Shown in pieces: positions 23,461-35,924 of a stretch of 64,000 nucleotides of DNA. Position 1 is the stretch's first letter, and each line of letters begins with the position of its first letter. The stretch lies in contig CM046295.1 in assembly GCA_025267735.1 (NCBI GenBank), positions 8,083,270 through 8,147,269 on the forward strand, given 5' to 3'. Both the position numbers and the translations under genes were made by a program. The notes beneath the pieces were generated by a model, which was not told the DNA's origin, did no database searches, and saw only the letters and a list, made by a program, of their open reading frames with translations. This DNA is from Mactra quadrangularis (lineage: Eukaryota; Mollusca; Bivalvia; Venerida; Mactridae).

Positions 23461-25100
23461 TAGAGGTGAAACGATTAATCGCGGTTCACAAAGAATCGCG
23501 ATTTTTAACGTTCGATTCGGTTCGGTTCGATTCGATTCGGAAGAGGCAGTTTCGATTCGATTCTTTTTTTAAATACTGTCTTTTTCAGTAGTTTTGTGAG
23601 TTGAATGAAACGCCCCTTTTCGGTTAAAATAAGCATTTTTTATAGTAAACTAAAATAGTGTACCCTTATTGACCGACGATTGTTAATCCAGATAAGAGTT
23701 GTAAAAAGTGAGACTGCCCGCTGCAATTATACATGTTAATTACGCGTACATGTCAATTAGACCTTATTGTCGGTCACACGCTTGGAGATTTACTCGCTGA
23801 CAGAAAATCGATAATGGAGTCGCCGAGTTAGTTAACACGCTTGATATCATTCATATATACCTAAGACTGGTACCTAGAGAGAATATAGTGATAAAGGGGC
23901 CACCAAGATTTAACCAGTCGATTTAGTTTTACACGATCGGCAATATTGGGGGATTTTTCTTAAGAAAAACAAATTAAACTTTTCACATCGTCGTTTCCTG
24001 AAGCATCATTTGTTAAATCAAGATGAAAACATTGAAAACAATAAGTTTTTTAATCACAAAAGATGTTTCATATGAAATTGCTATCTAGCGTGGGTCGCGA
24101 AAATGAATGACATAACGCCGAAATGGTTGAAGCGATTTCGTTCCCTATGATACAAAATTAAATCAAGCATGATAAAGTAATTTAGAGATAAACTGTAAAC
24201 TTAATTGTTTGTTTTGACGTCATTTACGTTAATTTTCGGGAAAATTCTCTTTGTTTTTCTTAACTATTAAAATCGGGCAAAACGTGGTTGGTTAGATTTT
24301 ATTTACTATAAATTGGAAATGAATTCTATGAAATGTCCGAAGATAATTGTATATTTTCACTAATACGTTCATTTAAGCCCAAAAATAATTTTATTTTGAA
24401 ATAAACATTAGTGTAAGAAAGTTATAAATATAGATCTAGAGTTGATAAAAATTAATTTATAAAACGTTTATGATGTAATGAGAATGATTTTAAATCATGC
24501 CAGAGCCAAAAGAAAATATTTTGAAACAAACTAAATTAAGCTGGTCATAGTTATCTACATTTGCTGAATGCTTGCAATTTTTTATTGTCTAAGCGTAACC
24601 TTAACTAGTCATTAATTATGGCATTGATGCACTGATGAATAATTTTATTTTGATAATGACTTGAGTCATATACTGTTTGCACGTACATGTAGGTAAGGAG
24701 AAATAAACAATTTGTCCATGGGCATTACTTTTCATTAAAAAGTTGGAAATAATACGATTTGTCATTTATATATGCTAAAATGCAGTAAAATATTTTTAAC
24801 TATTCAAGCTCTAATACCTGTAAAATGGGTATTATTAAAGAATTAGAATTAGAATTTTTCGTCTTCCGGGAGGGAGGTCCCTCAGATAAAAATGCACTGT
24901 TCTTAAATATATATATATATATATTTATTTATGTTCTATTGTCTTTGGGTTGTATCTCTTTCTTAATTCTTTTTATAATTTATTTTTTGTTATGTCCTAT
25001 ATAATTCCAGTAGAAAATCGAATTGAATCGAAAAATTGAATCGTTTGATGAAAAATCGAAATCGAATCGAATCGAAAATTTTTGAATCGTTTCACCTCTA
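23461..25100 (+). mobile_element. hAT-like non-autonomous transposon, copy 1
   Basis: A 1640-bp element with terminal inverted repeats TAGAGGTGAAACGATT / AATCGTTTCACCTCTA, flanked by an exact 8-bp duplication CTGTAAAA (23453-23460 and 25101-25108) that fits the hAT preference nTnnnnAn. Subterminal regions at both ends are rich in GATTCG/CGAATC repeats. I see no transposase reading frame, so it is non-autonomous. It sits inside a ~60-bp repeat (ACTGTAAAATGATTAAT). Confidence 0.88.
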
Positions 25101-25480
25101 CTGTAAAATGATTAATTATGCAAGATATTTATTTAAAAAGAATAAGTTTTATATGGAAATTATTCATATCATTTGTGAAGTAAAATTATATATTTAGTAA
25201 AGAATCAAATTTGTATGAAAAATAGCAGCAAACATTTACTGTAAATCAGATAATTTGCAAGAAATAATTTTCAGTAACTATATCTAATGTAAAATGATTA
25301 AATTTACATGGAATAAAGTTTTAATAGAAGATATTTACATACATTCAATGTAAAATAGTTCATTTTGCAAGGAATAAATTTTGAAGAGATTATATATTTA
25401 CTGTAAAATATATAAGTTTTTCCTTTGAACTCTGTTAGATCAACATGTGAATGTATAATGGTTCCACATAAAAATGTTGT
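25101..25480 (+). repeat. ~60-bp AT-rich repeat, right part
   Basis: Continuation of the array left of the hAT-like element, with CTGTAAAATGATTAAT and GCAAGGAATAAATTTT units becoming more diverged to the right. Confidence 0.6.
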
Positions 25481-25725
25481 AATAAAAGTTATAACATCAT
25501 ACAAATAAATGTTCTAACTTAACTTTGAACTAACAAACAATTACCAAAATGTATTTTCTATATTTCTGAAGGAAGCTAAACCTTTGACGTCTTGTATTAA
25601 ACATAGTAAAATCTTCAAAAACCTATAATGGTTGTGATATGTTTTAGAAAGAAATACAGTAAAGTATTGTTCCTTTTTTAAGGACCATCATTATCCATGA
25701 TCTTAATACTTGAACAGTGTAATGC

Positions 25726-25846
25726 CTCAGTCCCATAAAATCGTGGCTTGTTACGGACTCTTGTTACGGGTCCTTGCGGAGCTTGATCACACGGCGCCCG
25801 TACGGTGCCCGCGCGACTATTTTCATGTTTATGGGACTGTAGCATT
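25726..25846. mobile_element. Short GC-rich inverted-repeat element
   Basis: Termini TAATGCCTCAGTCCCATAAA and a near inverse TTTATGGGACTGTAGCATTA enclose an interior that is strikingly GC-rich for this window (CGGCGCCCGTACGGTGCCCG). About 121 bp, no coding capacity, target duplication unclear (possibly TA). Confidence 0.65.
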
Positions 25847-25849
25847 AAT

Positions 25850-27670
25850 GTAAGACCCTATTTCTTCTGAAATTAAACACTCAAGATAACATATGATATT
25901 GTTTACATAGAATATCAGTCTCCGAAATAAGGATATGAATGTGGTTGTCTGAACAGGTCCTTTAAGCAGCTAGCACTATATCTTGTTAGTAGAAATTTGG
26001 TTGCCCAGAAGAAATTTTTGGTTGCCCAAACTAATAAGTGGTTGTTCCAGGTTACTGGACTCCCACTAATTTTGTACACTGGAAAATCAGTTTAATTTTC
26101 CACAAGATATCCTATAGGACCAATCTAATTTTTTTTCAAAATCGCTTGATTTCCAAATTGTAAATCAAGGTCTTTACAACAGAATTTTATAAACGTAAGT
26201 TAATAGACATTACAAGGAAGAATGTGAGGTTAAGAATTATCCTGGTTACTAAGGTTTGAAGTGGACATGTTATCCTGATTGTTAAGTATATGTACTTGGA
26301 AAACCAGGAAGAGGGCTTACGATATTAACATATGTTGTAATGTAATGTACAGTGCTTGAATTAAGCAAAAATTGGACTGGCAAATTTTTGTGAGTAGATT
26401 ATATTTCAACTCACAAAATGAAAAAAATCACTGGCATACTTTTCTCCTAATTTTTAATAGCAAACAAAATTAACTTTTTATATTATGCAAAACAACATAA
26501 TACTATATTTATCTGTAGATAGAACAAGGGCGTTATTGTGGGACAGACAATGAATATCAAACATTTTTTCAGGGTGAATCTTTATTCTTGAATTAATACT
26601 ATCGATCTATCTGGCCATTTCAATGCAAGTTTGAGCCCCATTAGTTTAAACAGTTATATTTTTCATAGAATTCAACTCTCAAATACTTGCGAATTAAAAT
26701 AAATTACTAGCAATTTTCAAAATCCACGCACATTTTGTGAGTATGCAAGATTAAACTTGAGCCCTAAGTTACTTAATGTACAGTGCTTACAGTCCAACCA
26801 CTATTAAGAGACCACCCTTGGAACAGACAAAAAGTTGTTGCCTTAAAGGTATAAAATCCTTAGCTCAAAACTATGTTCTATGACAGCTGAATAATTCTGA
26901 AAATAATTTTACTTGTTTGTACAATTTATTCTAAACCTTTTACCAAATTACTATGCTTCCTCAATGGCAACAAGGAAATATCGAAATTAAATTAAAATAT
27001 GTCCTAGCACAATGAAAGTATTGCATTTACAGTATTTGTATTTTATGTTATACTGTATTGTTTATTTCATTTAAGTGCTATGTGTGTAATATTTTCATTT
27101 ATTGAATAAAATCTAACTCTAGATATCAATTATATTTTTATAGTGTCACCTTCGACTTTTATGGCATTTATATTTATCCTATTTTCAGATGCAAGGGAGG
27201 TAATTACTAAGTCCTGTTAAAAGTTTCTGGCAAATTGTTTTGAAATTGCAAGTCATGCAATAAATCTAATCTATGCAAAATAATTAACATAATGTCAATA
27301 AATGAAAAATATCATGTTTTTGTAAGCATTTTTTCATACTTTTAGAAAATTATTTTTAACTGTGAATGACTTGAGGGACTGTGCACCTTAAACTGTAATA
27401 ATGACAATTATAAATATTCATGAAAAAAACCCAGCTTTCTTTACAAGTGTAAATGTAATTTTGTATAGCACTGTATACATGTATCTTTATTCTATATATA
27501 GATCTTAAATCTAGATATTTCTAACAGCTGGGATAGAAGATTATATCTACCTGTAGGATATATATACATGTTACATGTTCTTACCTAACTTTACATTGTT
27601 AACTATTTTATATACAAGTGTTGCAAACTTTTGTATATTATACATGAATATAGGGTCAAAGAATATCAAA
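25850..27670. other. No gene seen
   Basis: AT-rich intergenic sequence. Remnants related to the CTAGTGAAAATTGATTT-like repeat may be present near 26350-26760. No exon-like segment is supported. Confidence 0.35.
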
Positions 27671-27679
27671 CTGGCGCTT

Positions 27680-27930
27680 GCAGTTGGTAGCCCACCAAAT
27701 CTATTGTCTCAAAGGGGGTACAAGTTTAAACCCCACCAGGGGATGTCATACCTTTCCATGAAAATTTGACAATTATGTCCATTTTCCTCCATTCATAAAA
27801 TAAATGGAGAAGTATCTTACATATAGAAGGGTATGTGATGTGAGTACTGGTTATAGTCAAGGGCCCAGGAAAGCTAGGTTAGGCGCGCTTGATGCTGTAA
27901 AATAACTAAAATGCATTGATACAGCCTTAA
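27680..27930 (+). mobile_element. SINE family B copy
   Basis: A tRNA-like head (CAGTTGGTAGCCCACCAAAT, B-box region GTTTAAACCCC), then CTTTCCATGAAAATTTGACA, AGAAGGGTATGTGA, AGGAAAGCTAGGTTAGGCGC and the end TGCATTGATACAG. Confidence 0.75.
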
Positions 27931-28504
27931 TCACAGTATTAATAAATAAATTAGTTATTGACATGGCACTCAATCAATTTACACAGTTTCTGTTTTATTT
28001 TAAAAGTTTGTTCCCAATGCTTGCTTATATAAAATGACCAATATATTGGTTTTATAATTTACATCATAGTGTGTTATGTAAAATAAATAGAAGATTAACA
28101 CTTGGAGCAATCATTGAAGGAACTGTTTTTGCTCTACTATACATGGACTATTACCTGATAAACTTTGTAAGTCATAAAAACAAAAACATGCTACGTTTAT
28201 GTAACTGATTTGAATGCGTATTAACATAATAATTTCATAATTGTATACGAATGAAAAACTACTGCAAGTCCTGATTCATTTACAAAATGTTTGGATCATA
28301 AAATCCTTATTTATTGCAATAATTCTATAAATAAATAATTTACTCAATGGTAATTGATAAATGGCCGTACCTCATGCAATGATGTGTATTTAACCTGACA
28401 TTGACTTGTGAGAAATATTCCAGCACACTTCTTAATCAAACAAAAAAATTCCAAGGATTTTCTCATCAAACTATGTGTATTTCATATGATGCTAATAACA
28501 GTTA

Positions 28505-28630
28505 TCATTGCAAAGGGATGTAATCAATGTTTAACTTTCTTGAAAACAAAGGGAGGTAATCAATATTTTTCTCCATGGAAAACAAAGGGAGGTTATTAAT
28601 GTTTTACTATATTGAAAACAATGGGGGATA
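28505..28630 (+). repeat. ~43-bp tandem repeat, three units
   Basis: GAAAACAAAGGGAGGTAATC-like units at about 28510, 28543 and 28578, with one more diverged copy at 28612. Confidence 0.6.
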
Positions 28631-28740
28631 ATAGGTTTATATTTGGAAATAATATCAGAAAATTCATTTGCAGAACATTCTTAGAAATATTTAGGCATTC
28701 AAACCTCAGACAGTGATCTTTTATGAAGATATTATTTGAA

Positions 28741-29140
28741 CAAAACCCAATCTCTGTTAACAGATATCCTGTAGGGCATTGTCGTAGAGGATCTTTACTA
28801 TCTCAATGGAGGGTCACATCAAGATGACCTTTATGTTGACTAATCAATGCGTAGCTTTCATCTAGAGGAAACACTATTAATAACATTTTGATTTCATAAT
28901 TTCTATTTCATGGTTTGCAAGCTAATTTAACAGCTGTATTATTCACAGTCTGCGATTGGGCGGCTCATTTCAAATTGTGTGACGTAGACGATGTAAACAA
29001 GTTACCTATCATTACAATTTCGTCATGAATTATTATGATGTGAAAAGGTCACCTGAACGTGACCTTCGTTTGAAAAAGACCAGATCTAAAATAGCGAGTA
29101 GGCGAGCGGAAAATTTTAGATCAGATTTCAATCAGATTGA
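28741..29140 (+). mobile_element. AATCTGATT-type MITE, near full-length copy
   Basis: From CCCAATCTCTGTTAACAGAT to TTTCAATCAGATTG. It carries the whole set of family landmarks (ATCCTGTAGGGC, GATGACCTTTATGTTGAC, GCTAATTTAACAGCTGTATT, GTAGACGATGTAAACAAGTT). The frame at 29025-29216 reads through its 3' end and is not a gene. Confidence 0.7.
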
Positions 29141-29439
29141 ACAAAATCGGAGGATGGCCCCAGATTCTCAGCGAGCCTTATTTGTCCCTTTAGTTATCTT
29201 TGATGTTTTTTTGTAAATGTTATTAAATAATGATGTCTAAAATATGTGTATCCTTAAACAGCAATAACACAGATAAAAATTATGAAGATGATAAGGTCTG
29301 TTTTTTCTGGGATTGCCATAGCATCAATTGGTAGATTCAAAATTTAAGGGCCCAAGAGGCTACTGTGATAAAAATGTAATTAGCATTTTGATGATCAGCA
29401 TTTAACCCTTACAATGCTGGAGCCGATTATGAAAAGCCT

Positions 29440-29505
29440 TTGCCACTAGCAAAGAGCCAGGTTATGTGCCAGCTGACCAGGCTCTTTGCTGTTGGCTGTG
29501 CATTG
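29440..29505. repeat. Inverted repeat AGCAAAGAGCC / GGCTCTTTGCT
   Basis: Arms AGCAAAGAGCCAGG and CCAGGCTCTTTGCT around a ~20-base centre form a strong hairpin. Part of an unclassified GC-richer repeat at about 29400-29540. Confidence 0.55.
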
Positions 29506-30078
29506 GCTAGTATTTATCCTGAAATCCCTAAACTTTGATAACAATGGATACAGCCGCAGATTTAGCCCCGGGCTTTAGGGCTGCAGCCCCCCCATCTCAG
29601 CCCGGAGATACGTTTTCCAGCTGAGTTGATATACTGTAACGCATTTATGGTCTGTAGTGTGTCTGTTATCAAAGCAGTTAATTGCTATCATCCGGTTGTT
29701 AATCTCTTGCCTGGGGGCTTTGTTGAGAGCACACGTAATTATCAATCAACAAGTTGTTCACGCTTGACTAGAGATATAGATCTATGTCACTGGCTTAATT
29801 AAAAGGACCATTGGAACGTGTTGTTGATGGCTGATCTGACAGATGTGTTTGGACTGCTTTAGAATTCAGATTTCCTTGTTTATCTTAATATTAACAAGGA
29901 AAATAGATTCATTCAATAATTTTATTTTCCATTTAATTCTTAATGAATTTTAAGTATTAGTTTTTTCATCCCTTACTAAATCAAACTAAAGTTTTGTATC
30001 AATCAATTTTTTTGTACAATTTAAGCCATTGTTTTATTTTATTGGGTGTTGAAGTAAACAATTTTTAATATATCCTTA

Positions 30079-30382
30079 TCTACATTGTATTTATTATATT
30101 TATTTATTGGAATTAACGCCGTGTCAACACAATTTTAGGTCATTTTACGGCGTCCAGCCTATCTAACCTAGCTTTCCTGGACCATTGTCTATAACCAGTA
30201 CTCACCTACCCTTCCACAAGGCCGGAAACTTCTCCATATTGTCTAATCAATGGAGGAAAATCGACATTATTGTCAAATTTTCATGGAAGGGTATAACCTC
30301 CCCGGGTGGGATTTGAACCCGCACGCCCTCGGGACCGAGCATCCAAATCCCGGCGCGCTACCAACTGCGCTATCGAACCCGG
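30079..30382 (-). mobile_element. SINE family B, full-length with target duplication
   Basis: Reverse-strand tRNA-like head (ATAGCGCAGTTGGTAGCGC A box, GGGTTCAAATCCC B box), body and AT-rich 3' end. Flanked by an exact 14-bp duplication TTAATATATCCTTA (30065-30078, 30383-30396). The sharp duplication and clean boxes suggest a recent insertion; it is the reference copy for this family. Confidence 0.88.
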
Positions 30383-30627
30383 TTAATATATCCTTAAGAT
30401 ACAAATTAAATTTTAAATCAAGACCTGTTATTAGTCTAAATAATGTTTAGTATCACAAATTGGCTATTCCCTACAAATTTGTTGGTACTTGTTATTTGTA
30501 TAGTAGGTAAAAAGCTCTTTACAGCGTGTGTTTACTTGTTATTATGCGTTTTTTGACACTAACTATAATTTACTCACTACTCACTTTTATATATGTATAT
30601 CTTCTTGTTGTCTGTTGTTCGTTTACC

Positions 30628-31240
30628 CGTTACTGGTTGCGACATGGGTGAAAGTGGTAATCTTTTCACCATAACGCACTAGGGCTAATTCAAGATGCTC
30701 TTATTTCATTACCAAATGACTGACAGACATGCAACTTGGCCAAGTTAATACCTGGGTGACCGGCTTTCAGTCAGAGAAACCAATCTTTTTTAGGGATGAG
30801 GGGTGCTGCTCCCCCTTAAAACCACACCGAAAAATGGGGGCATATCCCCCTTTGGGACCCCTTGAGACATCTTAAGATGGGAGAGGCATGCGTAAAAGTT
30901 CATTTATGGGGCGACTTTCCTAAAGTGAAATTCACTAAATCCAGTTACAAATACCAATTTTAAGGCCCGTGGTGGCCATTTGAAGGGAGTCTAGAAACTC
31001 AAAATGCGGAATTGTCCAGTTAAGGTTTATTCTGCGCGGTTATGACAGTTGAATAGAGCATAAATGACCAAAAATGCACCAGAATGCTCGATTTTAGACC
31101 TGCATTTTAAATATTTTTTTTGGGGGGGAAGCCCCCCTACCCCCGCCATCGAGAGGGGACACGCCTCCCGAACCCACCCCAACTTGGCTCTCCCAGCCCC
31201 CCCAGGCAGCCCTCTTCTGTATCCGCCCCTGGGATAGGTC
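30628..31240 (+). repeat. Family H dispersed repeat, copy 1
   Basis: ACTGGTTGCGACATGGGTGA, GGGCTAATTCAAGATGCTCT, GCAACTTGGCCAAGTTAAT and later AAATTCACTAAATCCAG align in order with 37826-38290. Ends in a C/G-rich tail (31125-31220). Not coding. Confidence 0.6.
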
Positions 31241-31889
31241 TAAAAATTGAGGATGAACTACATGTTATTCATTTTGGAAATTCAACATTTAAAGGATTAA
31301 AGAGGTTGACATGTAAATGATCATTAAGCAAACTTCTGGCTAAAGCAGACAAGAAAAAAAACAAACTAAAAACTTGCTATTTTCAACTAGTTGGTTAAGG
31401 GAGGTAATAAATGAAGCCTTAAAATAATTGACATATCTCAAGTGAAGAGTTACTTCCCCTACATTAGTAAAAATAGATAAACCACAATGAATAATAAATG
31501 GGACCAAAAGAGAGTCATTTATGAGACCATTTTGTGTCATTATTACCATTAAAATGACAAGTTGTATCAGGAATGTTTAAAACTAACATAAAATAACTTT
31601 ATATGTATGAATAATTTCATGCAATATTTTGATATTAGAAAAAAAATGTAAAAAAATGTGGAATATTTCATTGAAGGCATTGTCAGTTATATACACAAGA
31701 CTAAGGGGTTGGTGGGAAGGGGGGGTTAAGAAGTTAAAACTATTGTTTAGCAGTCACATGAACAGAGAGGGCACATATATTTAGCAAATGTATAAGTTTG
31801 AACCCCTTTAGTGTTTTCAAAGATGATAATATATAAACCATAAACCAAAACTTGTTACACGGACAGCAACAAAAATGAGTGCTCAATGA

Positions 31890-31998
31890 TAATTTTTGGG
31901 GTTGGGTTTAACTCTATAGCAATACATTGTATAGACCATTCCATGACGGTCAATCGTGAGATGACCTGTACATTGTGTTGCTACAGTGTTAAACTCCC
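31890..31998. mobile_element. SINE family A tail foldback
   Basis: A reverse-strand tail (GTTGGGTTTAACTCTATAGC) is followed within 70 bp by a forward tail (TTGCTACAGTGTTAAAC), making a small inverted pair. Confidence 0.55.
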
Positions 31999-32099
31999 CT
32001 CCCCCCCCCCAAAAAAAAAATACACATGTTCAATGTTCACGCATTTTCAATTTGCTGTATTTAAATTAATTATTTAATGCCGATTAGATATGTCAGTAC

Positions 32100-32920
32100 A
32101 AAACTAGCTTACATCATTCTTTATTTATATGTACTTACAATACTTTAGTTCTAACCCATCGAACTGTATTATTACAAGTCAAGACGTGAACTGGTCAAAA
32201 AGTCATTATTTCACATTTACACTACGTAATTCAATAGCTTATCTAATCATGGCAAATTACTAATTAGCATAAATTAGCATAGATTTGACCAAATTAGGTA
32301 AAACAGGCAGATATGGGTCATTATCTAAAACTCAGCCAACACCCTGAGGGGTGTTACATAAATATTTTGATGAAAAGTTTCAAGTAAAATGTATGTCCAA
32401 ACAAACAACACTTAACTTGGATTTCTCACAAACAGACACGCCCTTTGAATTACAGTTTGCCCTCCCAATGTTCTTAGAAAAATAAAATACTGAGAAAAAC
32501 TAATCATGCATATCAAAAGTTAGATTTTACTATATAATTAATTGCCCCCTTAGCGCAAAAACATACAATTTTGTTCTTTTATCTTGCATGTAATATGTCT
32601 TATGTAAGATGGAACCTTTTTGCTTTTATGAGAGGATAATTATTTTATTAAAGTTTATTCAAATGTCAGTGACGCGCATCAGAGATTTTTCGATAATTTT
32701 GCTAGTAAATAACCCTACAGAGTATGAATTAAAAATTTTGATTGAATTGTAAGGCCATAACACATCAACCAAAAATATTTTCATAAGATTTCAAAAGGTT
32801 GAAATTACAAAGTATTATCTTGATTGAAATCATGTTTACTATTCATCGAAGGTGTTAAAAATCTTGTTAATTGCTTACGGTTGACCAAAAGTTGATAATG
32901 AATAAAATAGTTAAGTGTTC
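32100..32920. other. No gene seen
   Basis: AT-rich intergenic sequence with no supported exon, RNA gene or repeat. Confidence 0.35.
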
Positions 32921-32924
32921 TTTT

Positions 32925-33130
32925 TTGGTTGGGTTTGACGCCATAGCAACAAATTTTATAGGTCATATCACACGGTCAGTCAACCTACTCAGCTTTCATG
33001 GAAAGGCTAAATCTCTGAATTTAGCTGTTAACTGGTCAAGGGGTCATGGGGTCTTTTCTGGGGTGAGGCATATTATCATGAAGATTGATTATGGAATAAT
33101 TTCTTCAGCCATTCTCCCTCTAGACTAGCC
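32925..33130 (-). mobile_element. SINE family A partial (left member of an inverted pair)
   Basis: GTTGGGTTTGACGCCATAGC, CAGTCAACCTACTCAGCTTT and TTAGCTGTTAACTGGTC on the reverse strand. It pairs with 33340-33510. Confidence 0.6.
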
Positions 33131-33339
33131 ACTAGTCTGATAATTAGTTTGCATTGTCTTTCCATTTATGTTTTAAACATCATAACATACTTATATTGTA
33201 GCCAGTCTATTTTCTATCATACTGCATTGAGAGAGATATCTGAATTATCAGAAGTTCAGACAGAGGTGTAGACTGGCTCAAATTTATTAGTTGAAGAATT
33301 ATTAAAAGTAAAATACTTCATCGCCTGGAATCCAGGCTA

Positions 33340-33510
33340 TTCTCCCTCCTACCACTGATTTTAAATCATACAGGGCAGATGTCAGTCACTGACGAAAGTA
33401 TTCCCCTCGTTATTGGTTAACAGCTAAACACAGAGGTTTAGCCTTTCCAGGAATGATGACTAGGTACAGGGACTGACTGCTACGGTGTAAAAACCCAACC
33501 AACAAAACAA
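33340..33510 (+). mobile_element. SINE family A partial (right member of an inverted pair)
   Basis: GGCTATTCTCCCTCCTACCA, GTCAGTCACTGACGAAAGTA and CTGCTACGGTGTAAAAACCC on the forward strand. Confidence 0.65.
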
Positions 33511-33828
33511 TTTGAACCCAAAACCCTAACAACTTGACCACAGTAATAGTTTATAGATAGGTTAGACCATTTTAAGTGAGATAAAAATCTTTTTCTACAT
33601 TGGACTTGTTAATTTTCAATTTCATATATAAATAGCTGTAAGGTAAATAAACATAGCATTAATATTCTTTTTAGATGTTGACTATGTTACGACAAGACCC
33701 ATCAATCTGCCGTAAACATCTTAATTTGTTACGATGACATGTAGATTTTCGACATGTACTTATTTGCATTACACAGTGCATGGTATCAATTATTGCATTA
33801 CATTTTCTTGATCACTAGCCACCCAGGT

Positions 33829-34103
33829 CAATAGGGCAGTTGGTAGCCCGGGATTTGGAATCTCGTGTCCATAAGCAGGTACGGGATCGAATCCCAACTG
33901 GGGATGTTATACACTTCCATGAAAATTTGACAATAATGCCAATTTTCCTCCATTGATTAGATAATATGGAGAAGTTTCCGGCCTTTTGGAAGGGTAGTAA
34001 CTTATAGACAAGGGTTCAGGAAAGCTAGGTAAGGCATGCTGTACTCCAAAAAATGACCTAAATTGTGTTGACATGGTGTAAAATCCAGTAAAAAAAATGA
34101 ACA
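33829..34103 (+). mobile_element. SINE family B, near full-length
   Basis: A box region AGGGCAGTTGGTAGCCC, B box GGGATCGAATCCC, then ACTTCCATGAAAATTTGACA, GGAGAAGTTTCCGGCCTTTT, AGGAAAGCTAGGTAAGGC and TTGTGTTGACATGGTGTAAA. Confidence 0.8.
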
Positions 34104-34310
34104 CTAGCCCAATTCATTATATCATATAGGTAACATCATCAACTAGACTGACTATAGGGAATACGGAAAATAATTTTTACTAGCCCTAATCAATTTTCAT
34201 TGACTGAGCACTAGCCCAATTTATTATCTAATTCAGTAAAAGGCAATACATTCAACTAGCCCAACAAAATAAAATAAGTAGTTTGTACTTGCACAAATAA
34301 ATTTTCACTA
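34100..34310 (-). repeat. Degenerate CTAGCCCAATT repeat
   Basis: Inverse relative of the ~25-bp repeat at 16300-16530, with CACTAGCCCAATT and AATTTTCA words recurring about every 25 to 60 bp. Confidence 0.45.
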
Positions 34311-34369
34311 ATGCCGTGCTTTAGGATGGGGGGGTTGAGGGGAGGTGTTTGGTATAATTATTTCTATTA

Positions 34370-34560
34370 TGGATTTAATGCTGTGTCTATTTTAGGACAG
34401 ACAGCACACCTAACCAAGCTTTCCTAAGCCATGGACTATTACCAGTATTCATCTACCCATCGACAAGGCCAGAAACTTCTCCATGTACCTTATTAATTCA
34501 CACCCGTACCCCATTCAGGACACTAGATTTGAAATCTCATCACACTGCATAACAGACCCA
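34370..34560 (-). mobile_element. SINE family B, diverged copy
   Basis: TTTAATGCTGTGTCTATTTT, ACCTAACCAAGCTTTCCTAA, CCATCGACAAGGCCAGAAAC and TTCTCCATG on the reverse strand. Confidence 0.65.
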
Positions 34561-34599
34561 GGTTATTTCTAGAAAACTCTTATTAGTTATTTTTAATGA

Positions 34600-35580
34600 G
34601 GAATTGTACAACTTAAGTCTTTCTGTTAACTCTTTTAAACATGTACATGTTGTTTTTGAAAATGTATCAGATGACATAAGTTTTCAAGCAGTCCATGAAT
34701 CGTGAAATAAAATTATATTTACTAAAAACATGCAAAAAACTGCATGATCGTGAAATCCTCATTGCAGAGTTTTCACGTTTTGTCAAAAAATCTGTGTGTG
34801 AAATTACCCCATAATCAGCATGTACCAAGATTACATCTTGTAAAATGCAGACAAAATTTTGATGTGAAAAACATGACAGCTTAGGTAATTCAAATTTCAT
34901 TTTCATATCATTGAGTCAGAGCAAAACTGGACTAAATAAATGTAAATAAAAAAGTATGTAGACTAGTCTTGCAATTTGACCCATCAAAACTAAACTAACT
35001 ACAATGTTCATGTAAATTAAGCACTGACCTATCAAAACTAGGCTAACTACATGTAAATTAAGTAATTAGATTAGTTTTGCGCTGAACATTCATATATATT
35101 CTACTTATGCTCTGACCAGTTGATATACTAAATGTATGATAAATTACATGAATAATAAAATTGAAAATGCTTAAAAACTTGTTTGTGACAAGTTACAACT
35201 AACTGGGTGAAAATATATAAAATTATGTAATGTTTGAAACTAAATGTCGCATTTTAACATTTTTTTCATGTCATATCACAACTGTCAGTCCACCAGTCAA
35301 TCTTACTATCCCTCGACAGGTCTAAATTTTAAAATACAAGCTTTTAAACTACATATACCCAGGCCCTACTTGATGCAGAGGTAGGCAAAATCAACTCTAT
35401 GAACCTTTGAATCCTATAGCAGTGGTCGGTCATTCAACTCAAGAGCCCCTGGTCAGGCCTAGTTAACTCTAGATAGAAGTTTTAAACCAGCACATAAGTG
35501 TTTACCTTGACCTACTTGATAAAGAGGGCAGCATATTCAAACCTATGACTATAGCAGCAGTCAGTCATTTAACAAGAGTT
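34600..35580. other. No gene seen
   Basis: AT-rich sequence with a short TAAACTAACTACA / TAGGCTAACTACA direct repeat near 34990-35050. No supported exon. Confidence 0.35.
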
Positions 35581-35584
35581 ATGG

Positions 35585-35790
35585 CCCTTTGGTGAAAATC
35601 TTGTCCACTCATTTTCTCAGCACTTATTTTACAGGTTTGATTCAAACTTCACACATTCACATATACCAGAGATCAGGCAGACAAGTGCATATCCAATTTT
35701 GGTTATGGGTCATTGATTATTTTGCCGAGTACTGGCCCTCTGATGAAAAATCTTGTCCATTTGTTTTCTCAGCACTAAATTTGTTGACAA
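35585..35790 (+). repeat. Family F repeat, two internal copies of AATCTTGTCCA-TTTTCTCAGCACT
   Basis: AAAATCTTGTCCACTCATTT with TCTCAGCACT at 35596 and again at 35747. The inverse occurs at 47262-47335 and 58030-58110. Unclassified dispersed repeat. Confidence 0.5.
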
Positions 35791-35924
35791 ACACTGGTTT
35801 TGGGGGTATTTTATTACATTCAGTGAAAGGTCTAGTTTTGTCAGGTGACCAATCTACTGAGGTAATTAGACGCAGGAATTGATATCCCAGTAGCCGCTAT
35901 ACATTCAAAGGTAATCAACACAGA

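Noticed and set aside
30304..30382. Possible tRNA gene on the minus strand
   Set aside because: Same reasoning: it is the head of a full-length family B SINE with a 14-bp duplication.
35589..35882. 97-codon frame
   Set aside because: Runs through two copies of a dispersed repeat (family F); no splice evidence.
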